The notes beneath the pieces were generated by a model. It saw only the letters and a program-made list of their open reading frames with translations, was not told the DNA's origin and made no database searches. The translations under genes were made by a program, and so were the position numbers. Positions 1 through 8,609 of a stretch of DNA of 64,000 nt are shown here, piece after piece (position 1 is the first letter of the stretch; each line of letters begins with the position of its first letter). This stretch comes from Halorussus rarus. Its GTDB lineage: Archaea > Halobacteriota > Halobacteria > Halobacteriales > Haladaptataceae. The stretch is from assembly GCF_003369835.1 (NCBI RefSeq), contig NZ_QPMJ01000001.1, forward strand, positions 1,297,589 to 1,361,588, read 5' to 3'.

Positions 1-1
1 G

Positions 2-613
2 GTGCTGGACGACATCGCGCGCGTCACGGACGGCCGGGCCGAGGTGGTCTGCGTCGACGGGTCGTCGGACCGGACGCCCGACATCGCCCGCGAGCGTGGC
101 GCTCGCGTGGTCGAACAGGAACCGCAGGGGTACGGCGTCGCGGTCCGCGAGGCGCTGCTGACCCCCGACCGGCCGGTGATCGTGACGACCGACTGCGACG
201 ACACGTACCCCATGGAGCAGCTTCCCGAGTTCCTCGACTGGGTGAACCGGGGGTACGACGTGGTGAGCGGCGACCGGCTCTACTGGGGCGCCGAAGCGAT
301 GCCGGACCTCAACCGGTGGGGCAACTACGCGTTCGCGGGGCTCGCGAGCCTGCTGACCGGCGAACTCGTCCGCGACACCACGACCGGGATGCGGGCGTAC
401 CGCCGGCGCGTCGTCGAGGATATCGCGTGGACCGAGAACACCGGTCTCTCGGCCGAGCTGCTGATACGCCCGCTGCTGCGGGGCTACGACGTGCGCGAGA
501 TTCCCATCGAGTACGACGAGCGAGCCGGCGAGACCAAGCTCGACCCGTTCGCCGGCGGCGCGGCCATCGCGAAGTCCATCGTGACGGTTGCCCTGGAGGA
601 GCGACGGCGATAG
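2..613 (+). CDS. Glycosyltransferase family 2, dolichol-phosphate sugar synthase type (5' truncated by window)
   Basis: The gene begins before the window; 203 residues are visible. The GT-A fold is shown by VCVDGSSDRTP near the visible start and an acidic metal-binding motif, TTDCDDTYP, about 45 residues later. Members of this family move a sugar from a nucleotide sugar onto a polyprenol phosphate at the inner face of the membrane, feeding N-glycosylation or other surface glycans. No membrane segments are visible in the remaining part, which fits the soluble DPM1/AglJ-like type rather than forms with a C-terminal membrane domain. The in-frame GTG at position 2 is probably internal. The donor sugar cannot be told from sequence. 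Confidence 0.85.
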   Translation: MLDDIARVTDGRAEVVCVDGSSDRTPDIARERGARVVEQEPQGYGVAVREALLTPDRPVIVTTDCDDTYPMEQLPEFLDWVNRGYDVVSGDRLYWGAEAMPDLNRWGNYAFAGLASLLTGELVRDTTTGMRAYRRRVVEDIAWTENTGLSAELLIRPLLRGYDVREIPIEYDERAGETKLDPFAGGAAIAKSIVTVALEERRR

Positions 614-692
614 CACCGACGAGACGGGCCGAGAATCGCCTCCCCCGGCAAACGCCCGCAGAGTTAATCCGACCGCCGCCGTACCTCCCGAT

Positions 693-1622
693 ATGCCAGC
701 CGACATCCCCGGTATCCACCACGTGACCGCCATCGGCAGCGACCCCGCGAGGAACCTCGAGTTCTACACGGAGACCCTCGGGCTCCGACTCGTCAAGCGG
801 AGCGTGAACCAGGACGACGTGTCGGTCTACCACCTGTTCTACGGCGACCGCTCGGGCTCTCCGGGGACGAGCATGACGTTCTTCCCGTACCCCGGCGCTC
901 GGCAAGGTCGCGTCGGCACCGGGCAGGTCAGCACGACCGCCTTCCTGATTCCGGCCGGCTCGGTCGACTACTGGGTCGACCGCCTGGACGAAGCGGGCGT
1001 CGACGCCGACGACCCCCGCGAGCGGTTCGGCGACACGGTGATTCCGTTCCGGGACCCCGACGGCCTCCAGCTGGAACTGGTGGCCCGCGGGGACGCCCCC
1101 GACGGTGACCCGCCGGAGGGGCCGGTCCCGGAGGAGCACGCCGTCCGGGGGTTCTTTGGAGTGACGCTCTCGCTGGCGTCGGCGGGACCGACCGTCGACC
1201 TCCTGGAGGCGATGGGGTTCCGCGAGACCGAGCGCGAACGCACCCGCCGGCGGTTCGAGGCCGACGGCGACCTCGGATACGTCGTCGACGTCCTCGAAGA
1301 CCCGCAGGCGGCCCGCGGCCAGCCCGGGGCGGGCACCGTCCACCACGTCGCGTTCCAGGTGACCGACGAGGACCAGGCGGACTGGCGCGAGGTGCTGATG
1401 GATCACGGGCTCAGGCCGACCGAGATCATCGACCGGAAGTGGTTCAGGTCGGTGTACGCCCGCACCGAGGGCGGCGTCCTCTTCGAGTTCGCCACCAAGT
1501 CGCCGGGGTACACGGTCGACGAGGACCTCGACGAACTCGGCGAGCGACTCGTCCTCCCGGAGTGGCTGGAGGACCGCCGCGGCGAGATCGAGGCGGGCCT
1601 GGCGGACCTGTCCAGCGAGTAG
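693..1622 (+). CDS. VOC-family (glyoxalase/ring-cleaving dioxygenase-like) protein
   Basis: The protein has 309 residues and two tandem vicinal-oxygen-chelate modules. The first opens with GIHHVTAIG (residues 7-15) and closes with LQLELV; the second has TVHHVAFQV and ends with VLFEFATKSPGY. The His and Glu residues in these motifs are the expected metal ligands. The two-module layout matches proteins annotated as putative ring-cleaving dioxygenases (MhqO/YkcA type), but the substrate is unknown. I chose the ATG at 693 because it directly precedes the first VOC motif; the open frame extends 35 codons further upstream with unlike composition. It stands alone and converges on the NUDIX gene. Confidence 0.85.
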   Translation: MPADIPGIHHVTAIGSDPARNLEFYTETLGLRLVKRSVNQDDVSVYHLFYGDRSGSPGTSMTFFPYPGARQGRVGTGQVSTTAFLIPAGSVDYWVDRLDEAGVDADDPRERFGDTVIPFRDPDGLQLELVARGDAPDGDPPEGPVPEEHAVRGFFGVTLSLASAGPTVDLLEAMGFRETERERTRRRFEADGDLGYVVDVLEDPQAARGQPGAGTVHHVAFQVTDEDQADWREVLMDHGLRPTEIIDRKWFRSVYARTEGGVLFEFATKSPGYTVDEDLDELGERLVLPEWLEDRRGEIEAGLADLSSE

Positions 1623-1826
1623 TCGTCGGAGCAGGGCCGCGGCCGAACCTTCAAGTACGAAGCCGGGATGACTCCCGGCCGGACGCCTCGTGCGGTCGTC
1701 CGGAATCCGAACCGCAGATCACGGTCTGAATTCGAGCCGAGCGCGACCGCCAGTCCGGGTAGCCCGCCAGGGCCGAGCCTCATATCCGGAGTAGCTGGTC
1801 GGTAGTGACGAGTCTAACACTCCAGT
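1623..1826. other. Intergenic gap between convergent genes
   Basis: About 200 bases lie between the stops of the VOC protein and the NUDIX hydrolase. I see no gene, RNA or clear repeat here. Confidence 0.5.
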
Positions 1827-2336
1827 TCACAGATGTCGAGCCACGAGGTCGGCGTATTCGCACTCTTCGGGCACCGACTCGAACCACCCCGCGGCCTCGA
1901 TCTCGTCGTCGTCCACGCCGAGGTCGTCGCCGAGCGCCGGGTCGTCGGCCCGCACCTCGAAGACCGCGAAGTGACCGGAGACGGGGCCCTCGTCCCGCGT
2001 GTCGGACCCCTCGCTCACGAACGTCTGCTCGACGACCTCCAGCGGTCGCTCGACGGTCGCGTCGACGCCGGTCTCCTCGCGGACCTCGCGGACGACCGCC
2101 TCCCGCAGCGTCTCGTCGGACTCGACGTCCCCGCCGGGGAGCACCCAGCCGTCGCTCCAGCGGTTGCTGACGAGCGCGACGCGGCCGTCGCCGTCGCGGA
2201 CGAGCGCCCCGACCCACCGGTCCGCGCCCGCGGCGACGTTCTCGCGCACAGTCTCGAACGCCCCGGCGTCGAGCGGAATCGTCTGCTCGCTGCGGACCAC
2301 GCCGTCCCGGTCGGCGAGTCGTTCGAGGTCCGTCAT
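1827..2336 (-). CDS. NUDIX hydrolase
   Basis: The protein has 169 residues. The NUDIX box runs from about residue 68 to 92: GG at 68-69, E75, and REVREETGV at 83-91, matching the GX5EX7REUXEEXGU consensus with all metal-binding glutamates present. It should hydrolyse a nucleoside diphosphate linked to another group; the substrate cannot be told. The ATG at 2336 overlaps the TGA of the upstream membrane protein by four bases (ATGA), so the two genes are very likely cotranscribed and translationally coupled. Confidence 0.9.
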   Translation of the reverse strand: MTDLERLADRDGVVRSEQTIPLDAGAFETVRENVAAGADRWVGALVRDGDGRVALVSNRWSDGWVLPGGDVESDETLREAVVREVREETGVDATVERPLEVVEQTFVSEGSDTRDEGPVSGHFAVFEVRADDPALGDDLGVDDDEIEAAGWFESVPEECEYADLVARHL

Positions 2337-4522
2337 CTGTCCGAAAACTCCGCAGAGATTCGCTCCTGCGTTTCGACGCGCGGAACGCTCGGGCGCCCCG
2401 AACCGGTCCGAGCGGTCGCGTTCCCGTCCACCGACTCGACGGCGGTCGGCGACGACGCCGCGCGGAGCGACGTCTCCATCCGGACCCCCTCGGGTACCGC
2501 GTTGGCCACGTAGGCGGCCGCGCCGTTGCAGTTGGCCGGGACGACGCAGGCCTCCCGGACGGGCGAGAGCGCGGCGACCGTCCCGTTCGCCCGCCGGACC
2601 GGGAGTTCGAGCCGGTAGGAGAACCCGCCCGCGGTCCGGCCGACGAACACCTGCGCGACGACGGTGTCCTCGCGGGCGACCGGGACGGAGGCGTTCTCGC
2701 CGACTGGTGCGACGCTCGGTCCCGCGAGTCGGGCGGTCCCGTTGGCGACGCGGAGCGACACCGAGAGGTTCGACGGCGTGCCATCGAACGCGTAGTAGGC
2801 GACCTCGTCGCCCGTCGAGAGCCGTGCCGACACGTCGGTGGCGTAGTCGGGTATCCCGAGCGTGGCGTTCGCGGTCACGCGCTCGCCCCGGACGGCCCGG
2901 ACCCTTCGGAGCGCCGGTTCGACCGGATCGCCGGAGCCGGGCGCCCACTCGCCGCGGTAGACGTAGCGGTAGTGGGTCCGGTCGGGGTACGCCGCGACCA
3001 CCGCGAGGTCGTCGGGTCCGTCGGAGGCGGCGTACACCGTCTCGCCGCCGAAGCCCGGCTCGTTCCGGAGGTGCTGGAACGGGTGGTTGAGCCAGTCGCC
3101 GTACGGCGTCGGCAGGAACACCACCGCGTCCGAGAGCTGCCGGTCATCGAACGGCTGGTAGGCCTGCCGATACTCGCGGGTGATGTCGGCGTTCTCCGAA
3201 ACGGTCGGGGCGAGGACCCCCGCGGTCGCCGCCGCGAGCAGGACGACGCCGACGAGCGCGGCGCCAGCGGTCAGCCATCGAGCGCGATTCGGATCGCCAA
3301 ACCGCCGAACGGCGACCGAATCCACGCCGTCGAGGGCCAGAAGCGCGCCGCGGGCCGCGAACGCCGCGGTCGGCACGAGCAGATCGAAGTGGTAGTAGGG
3401 CCCGAGCGTGGCGACCAGCCCGTCGCCGGGGGCCGACAGGTCGCCGAGCACGTTGAGGTTGCCCCAGAAGTAGACGTTGCCGGCGACGACCGTGAAGAAC
3501 AGCCCGGCCAGCACCGCCCGGGCCTGCGCGTCGGTGAAATCGGGGGTTCGGTCGAAGTCGACGCGCCCGAGGAAGACGCCGACTCCGACCGCCGCGAGCA
3601 GCGTGCCGACCGCGCCGCCGACCACCCACTCGGTGAACAGCAGCCGAACCACCTCGGCGTTCGCCCGGAGCGCCAGCGCCGGCGTGTAGGTCCGCTCGTA
3701 GCCCAACAGTTGGCGGTGGCCGAAGCCCAGGCCGTCCTCCGGCGCGAACGCCTGGTAGGGGAACGTCAGCGCGGACCCCGTCATCGCGGCGTTGTAGCCG
3801 AGCGCGGCCCCCACGCCCGCCAGTCCACCGAGCGCGGTCAGCGAGAGCCGGGTCAGCCGGTCGGCCGAGGGACCGGTCCACAGCGCAAAGAGTGCGTGGA
3901 CGACGAACGGCGCCGCGAACAGGACCGCGGTGTAGGGCCGCGCGAAGAACGCCGCGCCGATAGCGAGGCCTGCCAGGAGCGCGTAGCCGTGGGTCCGGCG
4001 GTTGCCCGCGTCCCAGGTTTCGGACCGGGCCGACTTGAAGTACGCCAGCGCGAACACCAGGTTCCAGAACGTCATCGGCGCGTACGGGAGGAACACCGAC
4101 GCGTCTATCAGGAACAGCGGCGAGGCCAGCAGGAACGCGCCCGCAAGGAGGCCCGTCCGGCGGTCGAACGCTTCGGCGGCGACGGCCGCCGTCAGCGCCA
4201 CGCTCCCCGCTGCGATGAGCGCCAGCGAGAGCCGGTAGCCGCCGAGCAGCTCCCCGACCGCGAACATCGCGGCGGCCACCGGCGCGTACTTGGGGTAGAG
4301 CCGGCCGCCGTCCCGGACGAAGAACCAGGGTCGGAACGACTCCGGGACCGGCGGGGACAGCGAGAGCTGGCCCTCCAGCAGCATCGCGGCCTGCTGGAGG
4401 TAGACGCCCTCGTCGTGGTTGACGGTGTGGTACGGAAACAGCTCGGTGGCGACGAGGAACACGACGGCGCCGGCGAGCGCCGCGAGCGCCGTGACGAGCA
4501 GTCGGAAGCGACGGCGGTCCAT
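2333..4522 (-). CDS. GT39-like integral membrane glycosyltransferase
   Basis: The protein has 729 residues. The first about 450 hold many hydrophobic segments, starting with one at residues 8-28. They are followed by an extracytoplasmic C-terminal domain rich in N-x-S/T sequons. Just after the first segment lies VNHDEGVYL (D37, E38), the acidic loop-1 motif typical of GT-C enzymes of the PMT/ArnT (GT39) group. These enzymes use a polyprenol-linked sugar as donor and act on the outer face of the membrane. This is a family-level assignment; the acceptor is unknown. Its stop overlaps the start of the NUDIX gene. It lies four bases downstream of the ABC ATPase gene on the same strand. Confidence 0.75.
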   Translation of the reverse strand: MDRRRFRLLVTALAALAGAVVFLVATELFPYHTVNHDEGVYLQQAAMLLEGQLSLSPPVPESFRPWFFVRDGGRLYPKYAPVAAAMFAVGELLGGYRLSLALIAAGSVALTAAVAAEAFDRRTGLLAGAFLLASPLFLIDASVFLPYAPMTFWNLVFALAYFKSARSETWDAGNRRTHGYALLAGLAIGAAFFARPYTAVLFAAPFVVHALFALWTGPSADRLTRLSLTALGGLAGVGAALGYNAAMTGSALTFPYQAFAPEDGLGFGHRQLLGYERTYTPALALRANAEVVRLLFTEWVVGGAVGTLLAAVGVGVFLGRVDFDRTPDFTDAQARAVLAGLFFTVVAGNVYFWGNLNVLGDLSAPGDGLVATLGPYYHFDLLVPTAAFAARGALLALDGVDSVAVRRFGDPNRARWLTAGAALVGVVLLAAATAGVLAPTVSENADITREYRQAYQPFDDRQLSDAVVFLPTPYGDWLNHPFQHLRNEPGFGGETVYAASDGPDDLAVVAAYPDRTHYRYVYRGEWAPGSGDPVEPALRRVRAVRGERVTANATLGIPDYATDVSARLSTGDEVAYYAFDGTPSNLSVSLRVANGTARLAGPSVAPVGENASVPVAREDTVVAQVFVGRTAGGFSYRLELPVRRANGTVAALSPVREACVVPANCNGAAAYVANAVPEGVRMETSLRAASSPTAVESVDGNATARTGSGRPSVPRVETQERISAEFSDR

Positions 4523-4526
4523 GCGG

Positions 4527-5744
4527 TCAGACCGACGACCCGGAGACCCGGTCGGCCAGCGATTCGGCGTCCCCGTCCTCCTCGGGCGGATACCACGCGA
4601 GCGTGTGGTCGGCGTCGAGTTCCACCCGGACCGGTTCGCCGACGTCGAGCTCCTCGGCGTGGTTGTGCTGGCAGTGGACCACGTCGCCGTTGTCGAGTTC
4701 GACCCGGTAGACGAACGACGGGCCGGTGTACTGGCGCTGGCGGATGTAGCCGTCGGCCTCCGACTCGGCGACGACGGTCGCCCGGAGGTCGTCGGGCCGG
4801 ACGAGCACGTCGAGGTCGGTGCCCGCGTAGTCGTCGGTGAGGCCGTCGAGGCGCTGGGGCGCGAAGGTGCCGATGGGCGTGACGACCGACCCCTCCTCGT
4901 GCCACGCCGAGAGGAACCCGGCCTGGCCGAGGAACGATGCGACGAACCGCGACTCGGGGTGCTCGAAGACGCGCTCGGGCCGGCCGACCTGCTCGACCCG
5001 GCCGTCGTTCATCACGGCCACCCGGTCGGAAATCGAGAGGGCCTCCTCCTGGTCGTGGGTGACCGACACCGCGGTGACCCCCGCCTCCTTGAGGATGCGC
5101 CGGACCTCCTCGCGCATCTCGACCCGGAGTCGGACGTCGAGGTTCGAGAACGGCTCGTCGAGCAGTAGAATGTCGGGCTCGGGCGCGAGCGACCGCGCCA
5201 GGGCGACCCGCTGCTGTTGGCCGCCCGAGAGCTCGCCGGGCGTGGCGTCGCGGTGGCCCGCGAGGTCCACCAGGTCGAGCAGGTCGGACACCCGGCGCTC
5301 GGTCTCCTCGTCGCCGACGTCCGCGAGCCCGAAGGCGATGTTCTCGGCCACGGTGAGGTGGGGGAACAGCGCGAAGTCCTGGAAGACGAGCCCGACGTCG
5401 CGGCGCTCGGGGTCGACGTGGCGGTCGGCGCCCGAGACCACCTCGCCGCCGAGCCGGACCTCACCGGCGTCGGGGCGCTCGAGCCCGGCCATCATCCGGA
5501 GCGTCGTGGTCTTGCCACAGCCCGAGGGGCCGAGCAGGGTGAGCAGTTCGCCCGCGCGGACCGACAGCGACAGCGAGTCGACCGCCGTCTCGGCGGCGTA
5601 CTCCTTGACCACGCCGTCGAGTTCCAGCACCGTCTCGCGGTCGGCGTCGGCACCGCTCCTGCGGTCGGGTCCGGTCGCCGTCCCGAATTCGAGGTCGGTT
5701 CCGTCCATCGTCTCGACGTCGTCGTGTACTGGTTCGCTAGTCAT
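4527..5744 (-). CDS. ABC importer ATPase, iron(III)/FbpC-PotA type
   Basis: The protein has 405 residues with a complete ATPase core: Walker A GPSGCGKTT (72-80), Q-loop Q122, signature LSGGQ (172-176), Walker B ILLLDEP (192-198) and switch His230. A C-terminal TOBE-like region follows. It would energise uptake by the permease and binding protein just upstream. I chose the ATG at 5744, which overlaps the permease stop by eight bases; an internal Met at residue 13 is an alternative. The N-terminal 38 residues before the conserved domain are acidic and probably disordered. Family members carry ferric iron, spermidine/putrescine, thiamine or sulfate; iron is favoured here by the upstream DtxR-like box. 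Confidence 0.9.
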   Translation of the reverse strand: MTSEPVHDDVETMDGTDLEFGTATGPDRRSGADADRETVLELDGVVKEYAAETAVDSLSLSVRAGELLTLLGPSGCGKTTTLRMMAGLERPDAGEVRLGGEVVSGADRHVDPERRDVGLVFQDFALFPHLTVAENIAFGLADVGDEETERRVSDLLDLVDLAGHRDATPGELSGGQQQRVALARSLAPEPDILLLDEPFSNLDVRLRVEMREEVRRILKEAGVTAVSVTHDQEEALSISDRVAVMNDGRVEQVGRPERVFEHPESRFVASFLGQAGFLSAWHEEGSVVTPIGTFAPQRLDGLTDDYAGTDLDVLVRPDDLRATVVAESEADGYIRQRQYTGPSFVYRVELDNGDVVHCQHNHAEELDVGEPVRVELDADHTLAWYPPEEDGDAESLADRVSGSSV

Positions 5745-7386
5745 CGGTTCCTCCCTCCTGCCGGACGAGGCTGCCGTCCTGCTTGAGCAGGACCAGCATC
5801 GAGAGCGCGGAGACGCCCACCAGGGCGAGCGCCGGCACCGCGGCCTGCCCGTAGTAGCCGGCCTCCTGTACGCGCCAGATGTAGGTGACCAGGGTTTCAA
5901 AACCTGTCGGACGGAGGAGCAGCGTCGCGGGCAGTTCCTTCATCGTCGTGAGGAAGACCAGCGCCGCGCCCGCGACCACCCCCGGCGCGATGAGCGGCAG
6001 CGTGACCCGCCGGAACGCCTCGCCTGGCGGCCGGCCGAGCGTCCGGGCGGCCTCCAGGAGTTCGGCGTCGACCTGCAGCACCGACGAACGGGTGGTCCCG
6101 ACCGCCTGCGGGAGGAACCGGACGACGTAGGCAAACACCAGCAGCGGGATGGTCTGGTAGAGCGCGGGCGCGTACGACGACCCGAAGTAGACCAGCGAGA
6201 TGCCCAGCACGATGCCGGGGGTCGCGTAGCCGACGTAGGTCGCCCGGTCGAACAGCGACGTCAGCGCCGACCGGTAGCGCGCCGCGAGGTAGGCGACCGG
6301 GACCGCAGCGAGGGTCGCGACCGCGGCCGCCAGCGCCGAAACGGACGCCGAGTTCCAGCCGTACGTCCAGTCGAACGCGAACCCGCCGCCGGCGTAGCCC
6401 GGGCCGCTGCGGACAAGCCACATCGCCAGCACGCCGAGCGGAACCACGAGCGCGAGCAGGACGACCGCCGCGCAGAACACCAGCGCGGGCAGTTTCCACG
6501 CGCCGAGGGGAGTTCGCGCCGCACTGCCGCCGCCCCCGGCGTAGCTCCCGCTGTCTCGGCCGCCGACTCGGGACTCGAGCGCCACGATGACGGCCGTGAC
6601 CGCCAGCAGTTCGAGCGACAGCAGGGCGGCGGTGTCCCGACCGAAGGTGTTGAACTCGACGTAGATCGCCCGCGTGAACACCCCGAAGTGCATGATGGAG
6701 GGCGTCCCGAAGTCCGAGAGGGTGTAGAGCGCGACCAGCAGTGCGCCGGCCGCGATACCGGGTGCGATCTGGGGGAGCGTGACGCGCCGGAACGCCTCGC
6801 GGCGCGAGTGGTTGAGGGTCCTGGCGGCCTCGACCAGCGTCCCGTCGAACGACAGCAGCGCCGCCCGGGTCGTCAGGAAGACGTAGGGATAGACGTACAG
6901 CGTGAGGACGAGGGCGGTGCCAGCAAAGCCGTAGATCTGGGGAATCGACTCGACGCCCAGCGGCGCGAGCGCGTCGGCGAGCGCGCCGCGGGGGCCGAAC
7001 GCCGAGACGAACGCGAACGCGCCGATGTAGCTCGGGACGACGAGCGGGAGCGCGAGCGCGACGGTCCAGAACCGTCGGAACGGGAGGTCGGTCTGGACGG
7101 TCAGCACCGCGAGCGGGACGCCGAGCAGCACGCACGCGACCGTGACGACCGTCACGAGCCCGACGCTGTTCAGCAGGATGTCGACCATCGAGGGCCGGGC
7201 GAGCAGCGCGAGCGAGGAGTCGACGCCGACGTCGGCCGCCCGGAGCAGTATCCACAGCACGGGCGAGAGCACCGCGACGGCGACCGCGGCGCTCGCGAGC
7301 GTCACGCTCACCGGGGGCGAGTCGCCTTCGGCGGCGCCGACCCCCGCTCGGCGTCCGGCGCGGCGCAGTCGATCGCCGGCCGACAT
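5737..7386 (-). CDS. ABC importer permease, fused two-domain FbpB type
   Basis: The protein has 549 residues with about 12 hydrophobic segments. It has two copies of the cytoplasmic EAA loop that docks on the ATPase: EAARTLNHSRREAFRRVTLP in the first half and EAARTLGRPPGEAFRRVTLP in the second. This shows that two permease domains are fused in one chain, as in ferric-iron FbpB/HitB proteins. The start lies one base after the stop of the binding-protein gene, and the end overlaps the ATPase gene, so the three genes form one operon. Confidence 0.92.
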   Translation of the reverse strand: MSAGDRLRRAGRRAGVGAAEGDSPPVSVTLASAAVAVAVLSPVLWILLRAADVGVDSSLALLARPSMVDILLNSVGLVTVVTVACVLLGVPLAVLTVQTDLPFRRFWTVALALPLVVPSYIGAFAFVSAFGPRGALADALAPLGVESIPQIYGFAGTALVLTLYVYPYVFLTTRAALLSFDGTLVEAARTLNHSRREAFRRVTLPQIAPGIAAGALLVALYTLSDFGTPSIMHFGVFTRAIYVEFNTFGRDTAALLSLELLAVTAVIVALESRVGGRDSGSYAGGGGSAARTPLGAWKLPALVFCAAVVLLALVVPLGVLAMWLVRSGPGYAGGGFAFDWTYGWNSASVSALAAAVATLAAVPVAYLAARYRSALTSLFDRATYVGYATPGIVLGISLVYFGSSYAPALYQTIPLLVFAYVVRFLPQAVGTTRSSVLQVDAELLEAARTLGRPPGEAFRRVTLPLIAPGVVAGAALVFLTTMKELPATLLLRPTGFETLVTYIWRVQEAGYYGQAAVPALALVGVSALSMLVLLKQDGSLVRQEGGTDD

Positions 7387-7387
7387 C

Positions 7388-8557
7388 TCAGAGCACGCCG
7401 ACTTCCCGCATCAGTCGGAGCGTCGGTTCGAGGTTCGAGAGCTTCTGGAGGTCGAGTTCGGGCGGGTTGAGCTCGTCGATGGAGGGCAGGCCGCCGACCG
7501 GCGGGACGCCCGGGATCATGGGGTAGGCGAACGTCGTCGTCGCGAAGAACTCCTGGGCCTCGACGGTCAGCAGGTGGTCGATGAAGTTGGCCGCCAGCTC
7601 CTGGTCGTCCGAGCCCTTCAGGATCTCGGCGCCGCTGACGTTGATGAGCGACGCGGCGTCGTTCCGGGTGAACGCCAGGTCGATGGGCGCGTTCGGCCGG
7701 GCGGCCTTCACCCGGAGCGCGTAGTAGTGGTTCGCGAACCCGGCGCCGATCTCGCCGTCGGCGACCGCGTTCGAGACCAGGAACTCGTTGGGGTACTCGG
7801 TGACGTTCTGCTCTAACATCCCGCGGAGCCACTGCTTGGTGGTCTGCTCGCCCCGGAGCAGCCGCATCGCGGTCACGAACGACTGGAACGCGCCGTACGT
7901 CGGCGCCCAGCCCATCGACCCGGAGAGGCCGTCGTTCCCGGTGAACTCGGCGACCTTGTTCGGGATGTCGTCGGCAGAGAACTGGTCGGTGTTGTACGGG
8001 ACGCTGCGCGCTCGGCCGGCGACGCCGACCCACTGGTCGTTCGGGTGGAAGGTGTCCGGGACGGGGTCGGTCACATCCGTCGGGAGCTCGGTCGTCAGCC
8101 CGTTCTGGGACACGTAGGCCAGCGAGCCGGCGTCGACGGCCCAGAACACGTCGGCCGGGCTCGACCCGCCCCGCGACTCCTCGACGATGGTGTTGGCGAG
8201 CTGTGCGGACGGCGCCGACCGCACCTTCGGCGTGAAGTCGGAGTAGATGTTGCCGAGCCGGTCGAGGAGGTTTCGGTAGAGGCCGCCCTCGCCGCCGCCG
8301 AGGTAGACGTTGAGCGTGCCCGACAGCGCGGGCAGCTCCTCGATGCGCGTGCCCGACAGCTCGGGGCGGTTCTCCGCGAGCGGCCCCGACCCCTGGAACA
8401 GGTCCACGCCGGTCTCGTTGCCCGATCCGGTCGTCGTCGCGTTCGTCGTGGTCTGGGTCTCCTGGCTCGACCCGCCGGTACAGCCCGCGAGCCCCGTCGC
8501 CGCGACCGCGCTCAGCGCCAGGAACCGGCGCCGAGTGGCGCTGTCTCTGTCAGCCAT
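7388..8557 (-). CDS. ABC importer substrate-binding lipoprotein, iron(III) type
   Basis: The protein has 389 residues. The N-terminus has twin arginines (RRRF, residues 9-12), a hydrophobic stretch and the lipobox LAGC, so it is probably exported folded by Tat and lipid-anchored outside the cell. A Thr/Ser/Gly linker follows. The body has the periplasmic binding protein type II layout of iron(III) binding proteins, including NVYLGGGEGGLYRNLLDRL near its start. It is the first gene of the operon with the permease and ATPase. A DtxR-like palindrome sits 12 bases upstream of the start, so expression is probably repressed when iron is plentiful. Other oxidised metal ligands cannot be excluded. 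Confidence 0.88.
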   Translation of the reverse strand: MADRDSATRRRFLALSAVAATGLAGCTGGSSQETQTTTNATTTGSGNETGVDLFQGSGPLAENRPELSGTRIEELPALSGTLNVYLGGGEGGLYRNLLDRLGNIYSDFTPKVRSAPSAQLANTIVEESRGGSSPADVFWAVDAGSLAYVSQNGLTTELPTDVTDPVPDTFHPNDQWVGVAGRARSVPYNTDQFSADDIPNKVAEFTGNDGLSGSMGWAPTYGAFQSFVTAMRLLRGEQTTKQWLRGMLEQNVTEYPNEFLVSNAVADGEIGAGFANHYYALRVKAARPNAPIDLAFTRNDAASLINVSGAEILKGSDDQELAANFIDHLLTVEAQEFFATTTFAYPMIPGVPPVGGLPSIDELNPPELDLQKLSNLEPTLRLMREVGVL

Positions 8558-8568
8558 CTCTGCCTAGA

Positions 8569-8582
8569 TTAGGCCAGCCTAA
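8569..8582 (-). promoter_or_regulatory. DtxR/IdeR-like operator in front of the ABC importer operon
   Basis: The sequence TTAGGCCAGCCTAA is a perfect 6-bp inverted repeat with a 2-bp centre, matching the core of DtxR-family (iron or manganese regulator) sites. It lies 12 bases upstream of the binding-protein ATG. An AT-rich TATA-like stretch (about 8584-8592, CTATAAGAG on the minus strand) adjoins it, so a bound repressor would cover the transcription start. The regulator is not in this window. Confidence 0.8.
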
Positions 8583-8609
8583 AACTCTTATAGCTACTGG
8601 TTTATTCCT

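Noticed and set aside
2972-7470. Two long antisense frames across the GT39-like and ABC importer genes
   Set aside because: Arg-rich products without domains; the minus-strand genes carry canonical motifs.
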